From Bacteroidota bacterium (GTDB taxonomy: Bacteria > Bacteroidota > Ignavibacteria > Ignavibacteriales > Melioribacteraceae), in assembly GCA_018829205.1 (NCBI GenBank), contig JAHJUE010000035.1, positions 124,001-188,000 of the forward strand: a stretch of 64,000 nt of DNA, written 5' to 3'. Made by a program: the position numbers and the translations under genes. Positions within the stretch are counted from its first letter, which is position 1, and each line of letters starts with the position of its first letter. Positions 52,437-61,172 of this stretch are shown in pieces. The notes beneath the pieces are model-generated. The model saw nothing but the letters and a program-made list of their open reading frames with translations. It was not told the origin of the DNA and ran no database searches.

Positions 52437-53426
52437 TTATTCTATCACTTTTTCTATCAATTCATTTTTTTGAGTATGGGGAATTTTATATTCAGCAATA
52501 TCCATATTTAATTCTATCTTTTTGTCGTTGTACTTTACCCATAGAATTGTTAAAAATATTCCTAAGATAAATGAAAGTATCCCGATCAAACCGGCTTCGG
52601 GACCAAATGAACCACCGGTCCAAATGTCCGGTCCGCCCTGTTCAATAATAATGATAGAAGCTGAAGAAGTATTTCCGCTGACAGGAAATCCGAAAACATA
52701 ACCTTGAAAAAAATTCCATGAAATATGAAAGCCAATAGGAATTGCCAGTCTGCCAGTAATTAAATAACCGGACGCCAATAAAATTCCTGCAAGTGATATT
52801 GATATTGAACTGACCAATGTAGCGTTCGGATTTGAAGCGTGGCCAAAACCGAAAATCAAGGAGCTTATTAAAACAGCAATCAATATTCCCCTTTTAGGAT
52901 CATTCTTAAGATTAAAACCTTCAGATAAATTTTTCAGCAAATAACCGCGTACCTGCATCTCTTCATAAAATCCAACACACAAAAACATAAAACCGCTGCT
53001 AATTATTGCGTAACTAAAACTATAATCATCATTAGCTGTCTGGAAACTGCCTGTTATTGTTATCCACCCGGCTAAATACTCTGTTGTAAATATTGCAGAT
53101 ATCAGAATGATTCCCATAATTAATCCGGCAGATAAATCAGAAATCCATTTCTTATCAATATGAAAACCGAATTCCGACATTTTCCTTTTATCGAGATACT
53201 TTGCAGTTATCAGCATGCTCAGAAAAATCGCCATAAAAAGTTCTAAAGGCTGAAAGAAGGAGTAATTGGGTATTGATGGGTTAGAAGGAAGATATTCTTT
53301 GAAATATTTATCAGCATATACAAAAACATTTGTAAATACGGCAACCAATATTAATTGACTGATTATGCGCCAGCCTGCGCGGACTCTGAATTCTTCATTA
53401 TTCCAAAAAATATATTTTACGCCCAT
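52437..53426 (-). CDS. CPBP-family intramembrane metalloprotease
   Basis: 329 residues with eight or so membrane segments and the three CPBP (Abi/Rce1-like) motifs: FYEEMQVRGYLL with Glu155, Glu156 and Arg160, FGFGHASNP with a catalytic His, and GFHISWNFFQG with His and Asn. Relatives cleave prenylated or membrane peptides or serve in bacteriocin self-immunity. There is no bacteriocin-like gene near. It is followed on the same strand by the FtsX permease gene upstream in transcription, 107 bases away. Confidence 0.9.
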   Translation of the reverse strand: MGVKYIFWNNEEFRVRAGWRIISQLILVAVFTNVFVYADKYFKEYLPSNPSIPNYSFFQPLELFMAIFLSMLITAKYLDKRKMSEFGFHIDKKWISDLSAGLIMGIILISAIFTTEYLAGWITITGSFQTANDDYSFSYAIISSGFMFLCVGFYEEMQVRGYLLKNLSEGFNLKNDPKRGILIAVLISSLIFGFGHASNPNATLVSSISISLAGILLASGYLITGRLAIPIGFHISWNFFQGYVFGFPVSGNTSSASIIIIEQGGPDIWTGGSFGPEAGLIGILSFILGIFLTILWVKYNDKKIELNMDIAEYKIPHTQKNELIEKVIE

Positions 53427-53532
53427 CTATTCCTCTTGATAATTTTCCTCAAAATTAAAATCAATATTAATTCAAATTATTATTATTTCCAATAAAAACA
53501 TCAAAAGGAAATTAAAACTTTATTTTATACTT

Positions 53533-55950
53533 TTACTCATATCTTAATGATTTAATTGGATTTGCCACAGCGGCTTTAATTGACTGAAAACTTACTGTAA
53601 GCATAGCAATTAATAATGTTACTAACCCGGCAAGTAGAAAGTATAAAAGATTTATTTCAATTCTATAAACAAAATCTTCAAGCCATTTATTCATAATATA
53701 ATACGCTATTGGCCAGGCAATTATATTTGAAATTATTACCCATCTTACAAATTCCTGAGATAATAAAAATATTATCTGAGATATTGAAGATCCTAATACT
53801 TTGCGGATACCTATTTCTTTGGTTCTTTGCTCCGCAGTAAAAGCCGCCAAACCAAATAAACCCAGACACGCGATAATAATAGTCAATACTGCAAAAACTG
53901 TAAATACTTTACCAGCTCGTATTTCCAAACGGTACATATCATCAAAGCTATCATCAAAAAAAGTATATTCCAGCGGTTTGCTTTGTCCGAACTCTTTCCA
54001 TTTATCTGAAATATATTTTATTGAATTTTCAATATGTCTTGTAGTAAGCTTTACAGACAAATAATTTGCTTTATGTCTATTCAACAGCATAAATGCTGCG
54101 GGGCGAATTTCATCTTTAAGCGATTGTATATTAAAATCCTTTACAACTCCTATAATCGTCAATTTAGGAGTATTGGCTTCTTCACCGATATTTATATGTA
54201 ACTTTTCATTTATCGGGTCGTTATAACCCAATTTTTTAACTGCCACTTCATTTAGTATAATGCCCAATGTATCACCGCTAATTTCTCTTGAAAAAAAACG
54301 CCCAGATTTCATCTGCAGTTTATATGTATCCAAATAATTATAATCAACTTCAATTGTAACAAGTGTATGGCTAGTATTACTTTCCTTTTCTTTCCTGTAA
54401 ACATCTGCAGATAGATCATGAACCGGCAGTCCCCATGACAATGAAGCGTTAATAACATCCGTATTTTCTTTTATTGAATTTACAAAAGCGATTTGCTGTT
54501 CTCCAAGGTCCGATACATTCTGCACAACAAGAATTTGATCTTTATTATATCCTAAATTCTTGTTTTTCATGTATTCCATCTGATTATAAATTATAAATGT
54601 GCTTATAAAAAGAACAATTGAGGTAGTAAACTGAAATACTACCAGCCCTCTTCTCAACCTGCTTTTTTTTGTGTTTCTAAAAATCTTTCCTTTTAGAACA
54701 GCAACAGGTTTATAAGAAGCAAGAATAATTGAAGGATATATTCCCGAAACAAAACCAAGCGACAATGTAAAAACAAGTAAAAACATTATTGTATAATAAT
54801 TTCCAAAGTAATCCATACCTAAATTTTTCTGCGTTAATTCGTTAAAATATGGGAGAGCAATTTCAACAATCATCGCGGAAATTAAAACAGAGATAAAACA
54901 TAATATTACAGACTCTGATAAAAATTGTTTTATTAATTGCCCTTTATTTGAACCTAGCACCTTTCTAACGCCGACTTCATTAGCTCGTCTGGTAGATTTT
55001 GCCGTAGCAAGATTAATAAAATTTATGCATGCAATTAATAAAATAAAAATCGCAATAGCGGAAAATATGTAAACAGTGTTTATATCGCCTGTTTCTTTTA
55101 ATTCATTAAAAACTGTTGAATAAAGATGAATCTTTTTTAAAGGCACAAATACAAAACTAAAGTCATTCCCGTTATTTATGAATTCCTGGTAGCTTACTCC
55201 AAATGCTCCTTTAAATATTGGGCCAACATGTTTTTCGGTTACTTGAAATATTTTATCGTTTAATTCTTTTTCGGTTACAATCCTATTAGTTAAAACATAG
55301 GTATGTACAAATTCACCGAACCAATGAATTTCTGAGCTTTCTTTTAGAGAGTTATATGAAGCAATAAAATCAAACTCTATATGCGAGTTTTTGGGAAAAG
55401 GTTTTACAACTCCTGTTACGAGCATTACCATTCCGTTTGAAAGAATAAGTCTTTCACCCATAGGATTTTTTCCCGCAAAATATTTCTCTGCCATTTCATC
55501 AGTTATTACAACTGAATTTGGTTGTGTTAACGCAGTTTTATAATTTCCTTCAATAAATTCCGCGGTAAATATTTCAAACATGGTTGAATCGGCATAAAAG
55601 AATTCCAATTCTTTTATATATTCATCACCTTTTTTTATATATATAGTTTCTCTATTGGTCAAGCGAACGGATTTTTCTATTTCAGGGTATTCATCCACAA
55701 GTACATTCCCGAGCGGGACAGGTGAATTAGCCATATTAAATCTATTATCACCTATTTTGTAATGCGCATTTACTCTAAAGATTCTTTCCGCGTTTTTATT
55801 AAAATTATCGTATGTTATTTCATCCTTAACAAATAAAGAAATAAGAATAAAACATGAAACTCCCACCGCTAATCCGAAAATATTTATAAAGGTATAGACT
55901 TTATTGTTCACTAAATTTCTTATTGTCAGCTTTAAATAATTACTTAGCAT
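53533..55950 (-). CDS. MacB-like ABC transporter permease (FtsX family)
   Basis: 805 residues with the eight-helix double-FtsX topology: N-terminal helix (KVYTFINIFGLAVGVSCFILIS), a periplasmic MacB-type domain (about 45-280), FtsX helices with VYIFSAIAIFILLIACINFI and RRANEVGVRKVLGSNKGQL, and a second half repeating the pattern (about 420-805; EQRTKEIGIRKVLGSS). No ATPase domain is attached and none is adjacent, so it must recruit one encoded elsewhere. A sigma-54-like element lies upstream. Bacteroidota use such permeases for lipoprotein or stress-molecule export; the substrate is unknown. Confidence 0.92.
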   Translation of the reverse strand: MLSNYLKLTIRNLVNNKVYTFINIFGLAVGVSCFILISLFVKDEITYDNFNKNAERIFRVNAHYKIGDNRFNMANSPVPLGNVLVDEYPEIEKSVRLTNRETIYIKKGDEYIKELEFFYADSTMFEIFTAEFIEGNYKTALTQPNSVVITDEMAEKYFAGKNPMGERLILSNGMVMLVTGVVKPFPKNSHIEFDFIASYNSLKESSEIHWFGEFVHTYVLTNRIVTEKELNDKIFQVTEKHVGPIFKGAFGVSYQEFINNGNDFSFVFVPLKKIHLYSTVFNELKETGDINTVYIFSAIAIFILLIACINFINLATAKSTRRANEVGVRKVLGSNKGQLIKQFLSESVILCFISVLISAMIVEIALPYFNELTQKNLGMDYFGNYYTIMFLLVFTLSLGFVSGIYPSIILASYKPVAVLKGKIFRNTKKSRLRRGLVVFQFTTSIVLFISTFIIYNQMEYMKNKNLGYNKDQILVVQNVSDLGEQQIAFVNSIKENTDVINASLSWGLPVHDLSADVYRKEKESNTSHTLVTIEVDYNYLDTYKLQMKSGRFFSREISGDTLGIILNEVAVKKLGYNDPINEKLHINIGEEANTPKLTIIGVVKDFNIQSLKDEIRPAAFMLLNRHKANYLSVKLTTRHIENSIKYISDKWKEFGQSKPLEYTFFDDSFDDMYRLEIRAGKVFTVFAVLTIIIACLGLFGLAAFTAEQRTKEIGIRKVLGSSISQIIFLLSQEFVRWVIISNIIAWPIAYYIMNKWLEDFVYRIEINLLYFLLAGLVTLLIAMLTVSFQSIKAAVANPIKSLRYE

Positions 55951-55982
55951 AAAATCTCCGGATTTCTATAAATAATAGACTT

Positions 55983-55998
55983 AACAATATATGTGCCA
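55983..55998 (-). promoter_or_regulatory. Candidate sigma-54 promoter of FtsX permease gene
   Basis: Minus-strand TGGCACATATATTGTT has the full TGGCAC -24 element and TTG at consensus spacing, with GT instead of the -12 GC. It would place the transcript start about 22 bases before the permease ATG. It is the best of the three similar elements. Confidence 0.5.
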
Positions 55999-56094
55999 CT
56001 AAAAACATTAAAATATTGTAAGTTATTAGAGATATGAATAAAATCATTGTGCGAATAAGTACTTGGATGTCCGTTTACGTACAATTGAAAGATT

Positions 56095-56952
56095 CTATAA
56101 GGATTTATCTTGAAAGAAATTAAATATTATTTCAGAAGTGTTTATTTCATCGTTCATATACCAGCGGTGACCTCCGCCTTCAATTGAGATTAACTTTGTT
56201 TCATAAGGATGATCACAGTTTACGAAATTATCAATTCTTATTTTCAAATAATCTATTCCATTATCAGGCATGTAAGTAGTCTCTGATGGAGAAGCACATC
56301 CGTTTACAGAAGCCCAATACTGAATTGATTCCATACCTGAAAACTTACCGCAGTCGCCGACTGTTCCTTCATAGTTAACTGAATCGTCTTTTGTACCAAG
56401 TATAATTAAAACAGATAATTTATTAGGAGTTTCGTATTTAGAAATAAATCTAGGCATAGTAGCCGCAACAGGAGCAATTGCTGCTATACTTCCCTTCAGC
56501 TTTTCAGCCAAATAATAAGTGAAGTATCCGCCCATTGAAAAACCGGTTATAAATATTTTTTTCTGATCAACATTATAATTTTTTATTACTTCATCAATAA
56601 TATACTTTATAAAGTGAAGATCATCAGGTCTTTCGGGGAATGCCATACCGCACTCCTCGCCGAAATTCCAGAATCCTTGAAATGCGTCCGGATATACAAT
56701 AATAAATTTCTCCTCACCGGCAATTAAATTAAAATTAGTAGCTTGTATCATTGAGGCTGCCGAACTTCCGGCACCGTGAAGCACAATTAATAGAGGTCTT
56801 GGATTTTGGTAATTTGTATCATAACCCGCCATTACTTCATATTTCCTGTCGGAAAAATCATAAACTTCTGCTTCGGAAATATTTTCAGTATTATCCTTAC
56901 AGGAAATTAAAAGAATAAAAATAGAAAATATTAGTAATGTTTTTGTATGCAT
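56095..56952 (-). CDS. Lipoprotein esterase of LpqC / PHB-depolymerase-like family
   Basis: 285 residues. Signal peptide ends in LLISC, making Cys18 the lipidated residue. The alpha/beta-hydrolase fold shows the oxyanion region LLIVLHGAGSSAAS, nucleophile Ser139 in GFSMGGYFTYYLA, and C-terminal GGGHRWYMN with the catalytic His. A Cys-rich insertion (GDCGKF, NGCAS) is typical of this group. The substrate is probably an ester such as feruloyl or polyester; unknown. Four bases follow the 283-aa gene on the same strand. Confidence 0.88.
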   Translation of the reverse strand: MHTKTLLIFSIFILLISCKDNTENISEAEVYDFSDRKYEVMAGYDTNYQNPRPLLIVLHGAGSSAASMIQATNFNLIAGEEKFIIVYPDAFQGFWNFGEECGMAFPERPDDLHFIKYIIDEVIKNYNVDQKKIFITGFSMGGYFTYYLAEKLKGSIAAIAPVAATMPRFISKYETPNKLSVLIILGTKDDSVNYEGTVGDCGKFSGMESIQYWASVNGCASPSETTYMPDNGIDYLKIRIDNFVNCDHPYETKLISIEGGGHRWYMNDEINTSEIIFNFFQDKSL

Positions 56953-56956
56953 AAAA

Positions 56957-57796
56957 TTATTTTATAACTCCAAATTCCAAACTTACTTCATAAGTGTTAA
57001 CAGTATCTTTATTTTCTTTTAAAAATATTTTTATGTTCTTCTTTATTTCTTTTTCAATTGTTGCGAATAAATACTCTTTAGTTATTGAATTAGAGTTGGT
57101 TTTCTGTTGATCTTTTGAATTAGTAACCCAGCTACTTCCAAGACAGAGTTTGGTTTCTTCCACAATATTTGCATAAAATGAATCGGCGTTTTCCCTGCTT
57201 TTAGTATTTAATAATACCGAAGAATATCGGCTGATTTTATTTTTATTTTCAAATATTCTATTACTTATTGAATTGCTGAAATTAATATTAGATTCCCAAA
57301 TTTTATCATCCCCTTCAATTCTGGATTTTTTCATAAAAGAGAAATTTGAATTAGAATGTTCCAGTAAAAATTTTAGAGTAGTACAATATCCTGCATCAGC
57401 TGGAATTGTAATAGAGTTTGCGGACATATAATTTGCTGCTAAATCATAATGCCCAAAATCAGAGCTGTCGGCAGCAATTGATAAATACCAGGTACCTGAT
57501 TCGTTAATAGTCTGAATATAATCCGTAATGCTGCTTCCATCTTTAGTATATTCAACAAAATATTTTTCGGAAGGCGCAACCAGCGCGATAAAAGGAGGAA
57601 AATCCGACTTAAGTGAAATACTAATTACATCCCCTTTGTTTAAGTATAATTCAACAGCATCAAACCTTCCGAAATTTGGATCATAAGGGTCATCCTGAGT
57701 TAATTCACCGCTTATTGAAATAACTTCAACCCTGTATTGAGCATTTATTATATTTGTGACGACTAATAATAAAATTATAATAATTTGTTTATACAT
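56957..57796 (-). CDS. Secreted protein with PPC-like beta-sandwich domain
   Basis: About 279 residues from ATG 57796, preferred over an in-frame TTG 12 bases upstream because it gives a clean signal peptide (YKQIIIILLLVVTNIINAQ). Residues about 20-125 look like a bacterial pre-peptidase C-terminal-type domain: VELYLNKGDVISISLKSD, LVAPSEKYFVEY, SGTWYLSIAADSSDFGHYDL. The C-terminal half is unrecognised. It is directly upstream of the lipoprotein esterase gene, so both likely function in the envelope together. Confidence 0.78.
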   Translation of the reverse strand: MYKQIIIILLLVVTNIINAQYRVEVISISGELTQDDPYDPNFGRFDAVELYLNKGDVISISLKSDFPPFIALVAPSEKYFVEYTKDGSSITDYIQTINESGTWYLSIAADSSDFGHYDLAANYMSANSITIPADAGYCTTLKFLLEHSNSNFSFMKKSRIEGDDKIWESNINFSNSISNRIFENKNKISRYSSVLLNTKSRENADSFYANIVEETKLCLGSSWVTNSKDQQKTNSNSITKEYLFATIEKEIKKNIKIFLKENKDTVNTYEVSLEFGVIK

Positions 57797-57972
57797 ATAA
57801 GTTCCCAATTATTTTACAACGTTAAAAATAAGACCTTTTGAATAAATAGTCTGGGTAATTATTTTTCTAAATCTAATACTATTAATGTATCATTCGGATT
57901 CTTTTTTTCATAATAATTAACCTAATATTATTATGATATTAATTTTTATAATGAATTTTTAAATAAACCAAT

Positions 57973-58623
57973 ATGAATACTTTTTTTCCAGCTTTATTAT
58001 TTATTTTCATGTTTTGTACACCTAAATCGGATGCACAGATTTTTAATAATCTTGATGAATCGTATCAGCATATAGTTGAATATATTATTTCTGACAGATT
58101 TCATGAAATAAAGAGAAATTCAGACGATTTAACTCAAATTGACTCAATTTATTTAGAAGCACTTAATATTTCTGAGAATGATATTTCAGAAGCCCTGCTT
58201 GTTTTAACTTTTGCTACACTTCCATTCGACAAAATGCCGGTTAAAATTCCGTTTATCGGGAATAATTTTGATTTAATACTTCAGGAAATTGATCCGGTTC
58301 TTTTAAAGAAAAAAAATAATAATCTTCCTTCAAAACTATTTTTTAATACTCCGCCGGGCGGTGACAAAGATAAACTCGCTCATTTTTTCGGGAACGCTTT
58401 TTTAGCTTACAATATATCGTTTTTTAATATTTCCAAAATATTAGGTATATTTGTTGAACTTTTTGAAGAATCTTTTAAAGTAAGCGGCGGATTGGATTAC
58501 CGCGATATTGAAGCAAACAACTTTGGTGAGTTTTTCGGAATTATGCTTAATAAAAACAGGAAGATTCTTCCTTCGGAAGTTTTATCATTTTATATTCTCC
58601 ACCAGCTAAAATTTTATAATTAA
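57973..58623 (+). CDS. Secreted or membrane-associated hypothetical protein (YfiM/DUF2279-like ending)
   Basis: 216 residues with a signal peptide (FFPALLFIFMFCTPKSDAQ) and a C-terminal region DKLAHFFGNAFLAY followed by EESFKVSGGLDYRDIEANNFGEFFGIML. The DKLAHF...G...D.AN..G pattern recalls YfiM/DUF2279-type lipoproteins and VanZ-like proteins, where the aspartates and histidine are conserved, but I cannot assign a function. It is followed by the NtrC-type regulator 12 bases later, so it may belong to its regulon or signalling unit. Confidence 0.7.
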   Translation: MNTFFPALLFIFMFCTPKSDAQIFNNLDESYQHIVEYIISDRFHEIKRNSDDLTQIDSIYLEALNISENDISEALLVLTFATLPFDKMPVKIPFIGNNFDLILQEIDPVLLKKKNNNLPSKLFFNTPPGGDKDKLAHFFGNAFLAYNISFFNISKILGIFVELFEESFKVSGGLDYRDIEANNFGEFFGIMLNKNRKILPSEVLSFYILHQLKFYN

Positions 58624-58635
58624 ATAAGAATACTT

Positions 58636-59994
58636 ATGAAATCTATTTTAGTAATTGATGATGAAAAAGAAATTTGCGAAAGCATTAAAATGATTCTTGA
58701 ATACGAAGATTATAATGTTGATTATACTTCAATTGTATCTGAAGGTTTGAAGAAACTGGAATACGGAGATTTTGACGCGATGCTTTTAGATATTCAGATG
58801 CCGGATATGAACGGATTCGAAGTCTTAAAGTATATTACTGATAATAATATTAATGTAGGCGTAATAATGATATCGGCTTTCAGTTCACTTGAGAATGCGG
58901 TAAAAGCTACAAAACTCGGAGCTTTTGATTTTCTTGAAAAACCAATTGACCGCGATAAACTTCTTATAAGCGTGCGTAACGCATTATCGCATAACAAACT
59001 TTTAAGAGAAAATAAAAAATTAAAAGATGATTTAGGCACTCCTGATATAATAATCGGTGAAAGCAAAAGTATAAAGGACATATTAAACACAGTCGAAAAA
59101 GTTGCTAAGACTGAAGCAAGAATTTTGATAACCGGTGAAAACGGCACAGGAAAAGAGCTTGTTGCCAGAGCTATTCATAAAGGAAGCTCCAGGAACGATA
59201 AGGATTTGGTAGAAGTAAACTGCGCCGCAATTCCAACCGAATTGATTGAATCTGAATTATTCGGGCATGAAAAAGGTTCATTTACTGGCGCGGTAAAACA
59301 AAGAATTGGCAAATTCGAACAAGCAAATAACGGGACATTATTTCTTGATGAAATCGGTGATATGAGTCTGCAGGCACAAGCTAAGGTTCTTCGCGCTCTT
59401 GAAGACGGCAAGATAGAACGTGTGGGAGGTACTGAAAAAATAAGTGTAAATGTAAGAGTGATTGCTGCAACAAATAAAATTTTGGCCGATGAAATCAAGG
59501 CTGGTAATTTCAGAGAGGATTTATTCCATCGTTTAAATGTAATTCCAATTAATGTTCCTCCGCTTCGTGAACGCAAGGATGATATTCCTCTTTTAATAAA
59601 ATTCTTTACAAATGATATCTGCAGAAAAAATAAGTTCTCAATTAAGAATTTTACCGATAACGCGATTAAAGCAATGTCCAAAATGGAATGGAGCGGAAAT
59701 ATAAGAGAACTTAAAAATTTTATTGAACGGGTTGTTATCATGATCCCAAATGATGAAGTTACCGAAGATGATATATACAGTCTTTCTCCAGGCTCAAATT
59801 CTAAGTTTGACGATATTTTAAATGTTTCAAATTCTTTCCAGGATTTTAAGGAAAAAGCTGAACGGGCGTTTATTTTGAAACAGCTGAATTTAAATGACTG
59901 GAACATCAGTAAAACTGCAGATATACTAGAAATTCAAAGAAGTCATCTTTATAGTAAAATTAAAAAATACGATATTAGTAGGTCTGATTGCTAG
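58636..59994 (+). CDS. NtrC-family sigma-54-dependent response regulator
   Basis: 452 residues: receiver (1-120) with phospho-acceptor Asp52 and Lys102, AAA+ domain with Walker A GENGTGKE (167-174), sigma-54-contact loop GSFTGA (214-219), Walker B TLFLDEIGDM and arginine-finger region, and a Fis-type helix-turn-helix (about 410-445). The last four codons and stop (Arg-Ser-Asp-Cys-stop) lie in the palindrome at 59981-60004, which suggests the native end was replaced by the repeat. It activates sigma-54 promoters; the elements at 55983 and 45152 are candidate targets. No cognate kinase is adjacent. Confidence 0.94.
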   Translation: MKSILVIDDEKEICESIKMILEYEDYNVDYTSIVSEGLKKLEYGDFDAMLLDIQMPDMNGFEVLKYITDNNINVGVIMISAFSSLENAVKATKLGAFDFLEKPIDRDKLLISVRNALSHNKLLRENKKLKDDLGTPDIIIGESKSIKDILNTVEKVAKTEARILITGENGTGKELVARAIHKGSSRNDKDLVEVNCAAIPTELIESELFGHEKGSFTGAVKQRIGKFEQANNGTLFLDEIGDMSLQAQAKVLRALEDGKIERVGGTEKISVNVRVIAATNKILADEIKAGNFREDLFHRLNVIPINVPPLRERKDDIPLLIKFFTNDICRKNKFSIKNFTDNAIKAMSKMEWSGNIRELKNFIERVVIMIPNDEVTEDDIYSLSPGSNSKFDDILNVSNSFQDFKEKAERAFILKQLNLNDWNISKTADILEIQRSHLYSKIKKYDISRSDC

Positions 59995-60004
59995 CAATCA
60001 GACC
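59981..60004. repeat. REP-like palindrome A (RAYT-associated)
   Basis: Perfect ten-base arms GGTCTGATTG / CAATCAGACC with loop ctag. It overlaps the stop of the NtrC-type gene and can also act as its terminator-like hairpin. Its arms are identical to those of palindrome B at 60066. Confidence 0.85.
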
Positions 60005-60065
60005 GAATGTTACTAACAAAGACAATAACATTCCTTTCGATAGAATAAAAAATTACTTAAATATT

Positions 60066-60093
60066 TAGGTCTGATTGTAAACAATCAGACCTA
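60066..60093. repeat. REP-like palindrome B (RAYT-associated)
   Basis: Perfect twelve-base arms TAGGTCTGATTG / CAATCAGACCTA around loop taaa, ending nine bases before the RAYT start codon. Core identical to palindrome A. Confidence 0.88.
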
Positions 60094-60101
60094 CTAAAAT
60101 T

Positions 60102-60731
60102 ATGCAAGAGCCTCACTTTCATAGACGACACTTACCACACATATATTTACCCGAACGAACTTACTTTGTTACATTCCGACTTAAAGGTTCTTTGCCGGTT
60201 TCTAAAATAAAAGAACTGAAAAACCGAAAAGAATTTACTGTAATTCCAAAAACTAAAGAAGAAAAGTACAAACAGGACAGTAAATTCTTACTTGAATACG
60301 ATAAATTACTTCATGCAAATAATAGAATAAATTACCTTAAACAACCAAAGATTGCAGCCATTGTGGAGTACCAGCTAAAAAAACTAGATGGAAAAGATTA
60401 TAAACTTATTACGTATATAGTTATGCCAAATCATGTGCATTTAGTTTTTAACAAACTCGAAAATGCCAGGAGTATTGATAAAATTATGCAAGAAATAAAA
60501 CGTATGAGTGCATATTACGCAAATAAAGAATTGAATAAATCCGGCTATTTTTGGCAAGGTGAAAGTTATGATCACATTGTAAGAAGTGAAGACGAACTTT
60601 ATAAAATAATTAAATATGTTTTAAAGAACCCCGTAAAAGCTGGATTAGTAAAATTTTGGCATGAATGGAAATATACTTATCTTGCACCTGAATTCAGTTG
60701 GTCAGATTGCTTGCAATCTGACAAAACATAA
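60102..60731 (+). CDS. REP-associated tyrosine transposase (RAYT, Y1 HUH)
   Basis: 209 residues of the Y1 transposase type: YFVTFRLKGSLPVSKI at the start, HUH motif MPNHVHLVF with His111 and His113, YFWQGESYDHIVRSEDEL, and the catalytic tyrosine region KYVLKNPVKAGLV with Tyr172. Such proteins are domesticated single-strand nucleases that move or maintain REP palindromes. Matching palindromes lie before the start, at the preceding gene end and within the C-terminus; the final residues Ser-Asp-Cys-Leu-Gln-Ser-Asp are encoded by palindrome C. No IS200/IS605 ends or TnpB are present. Confidence 0.92.
   Translation: MQEPHFHRRHLPHIYLPERTYFVTFRLKGSLPVSKIKELKNRKEFTVIPKTKEEKYKQDSKFLLEYDKLLHANNRINYLKQPKIAAIVEYQLKKLDGKDYKLITYIVMPNHVHLVFNKLENARSIDKIMQEIKRMSAYYANKELNKSGYFWQGESYDHIVRSEDELYKIIKYVLKNPVKAGLVKFWHEWKYTYLAPEFSWSDCLQSDKT
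60701..60722. repeat. REP-like palindrome C (RAYT-associated)
   Basis: Ten-base arms GTCAGATTGC / GCAATCTGAC with a two-base loop, inside the 3' end of the RAYT gene. It differs from palindromes A and B by a single compensated change (GTCAGATTG versus GTCTGATTG). An imperfect fourth hairpin, CTGATTG-taag-CAACCAG, follows at 60741-60758. Confidence 0.8.
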
Positions 60732-60773
60732 ACTAATCAACTGATTGTAAGCAACCAGAGTAACGAGATTAAT

Positions 60774-61115
60774 ATGACAATATTTACAAAAATTATTAAC
60801 AAAGAAATACCGGCGGATATTGTTTATGAAAGCGATTCTGTTTTAGCATTCAGAGATATCAATCCGCAAGCGCCGATTCATATTTTAATAATTCCAAAAA
60901 TTGCAATACCTTCTGCCCGCGAAATCAAAGGTCCAGAGCACGCCGAGCTTTTAGGTGAGATGATTGACGCGGCAAATAAAATAGCGAAAGAAGAAGGAAT
61001 TTTTGAAGACGGATTCAGGTTAGTTTTTAATGCCGGAACTAACGGCGGACAAGATGTTTATCATTTGCATATGCATCTATTAGGCGGCAGAAAAATGAAA
61101 TGGCCTCCGGGTTAA
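60774..61115 (+). CDS. HIT-family nucleotide hydrolase (HinT-like)
   Basis: 113 residues: the histidine triad HLHMHLLGG with His97, His99 and His101, upstream RDINPQAPIHILIIPK. Length and motif match HinT-type purine nucleoside phosphoramidases. It follows the RAYT element by about 40 bases and converges on purD across a perfect inverted repeat. Confidence 0.94.
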   Translation: MTIFTKIINKEIPADIVYESDSVLAFRDINPQAPIHILIIPKIAIPSAREIKGPEHAELLGEMIDAANKIAKEEGIFEDGFRLVFNAGTNGGQDVYHLHMHLLGGRKMKWPPG

Positions 61116-61139
61116 AGAGAGTGGAAAGTTATAAAGTAG

Positions 61140-61172
61140 AAAGTTTGTAAAGTTTTATACTTTACAAACTTT
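61140..61172. terminator. Bidirectional hairpin terminator between HIT and purD
   Basis: Fourteen-base perfect arms AAAGTTTGTAAAGT / ACTTTACAAACTTT around a five-base loop, with T residues following on the plus strand and the purD stop touching its right edge. It separates convergent genes. Confidence 0.8.

Noticed and set aside
59175-59906. Long minus-strand open frame (243 codons) inside the NtrC-type gene
   Set aside because: It is antisense to the conserved AAA+ motifs; codon periodicity belongs to the plus strand and the translated product has no domain pattern.
60102-60731. IS200/IS605 TnpA insertion sequence
   Set aside because: Sequence and flanks fit RAYT: no TnpB, no left/right IS ends, and matching REP palindromes on both sides.
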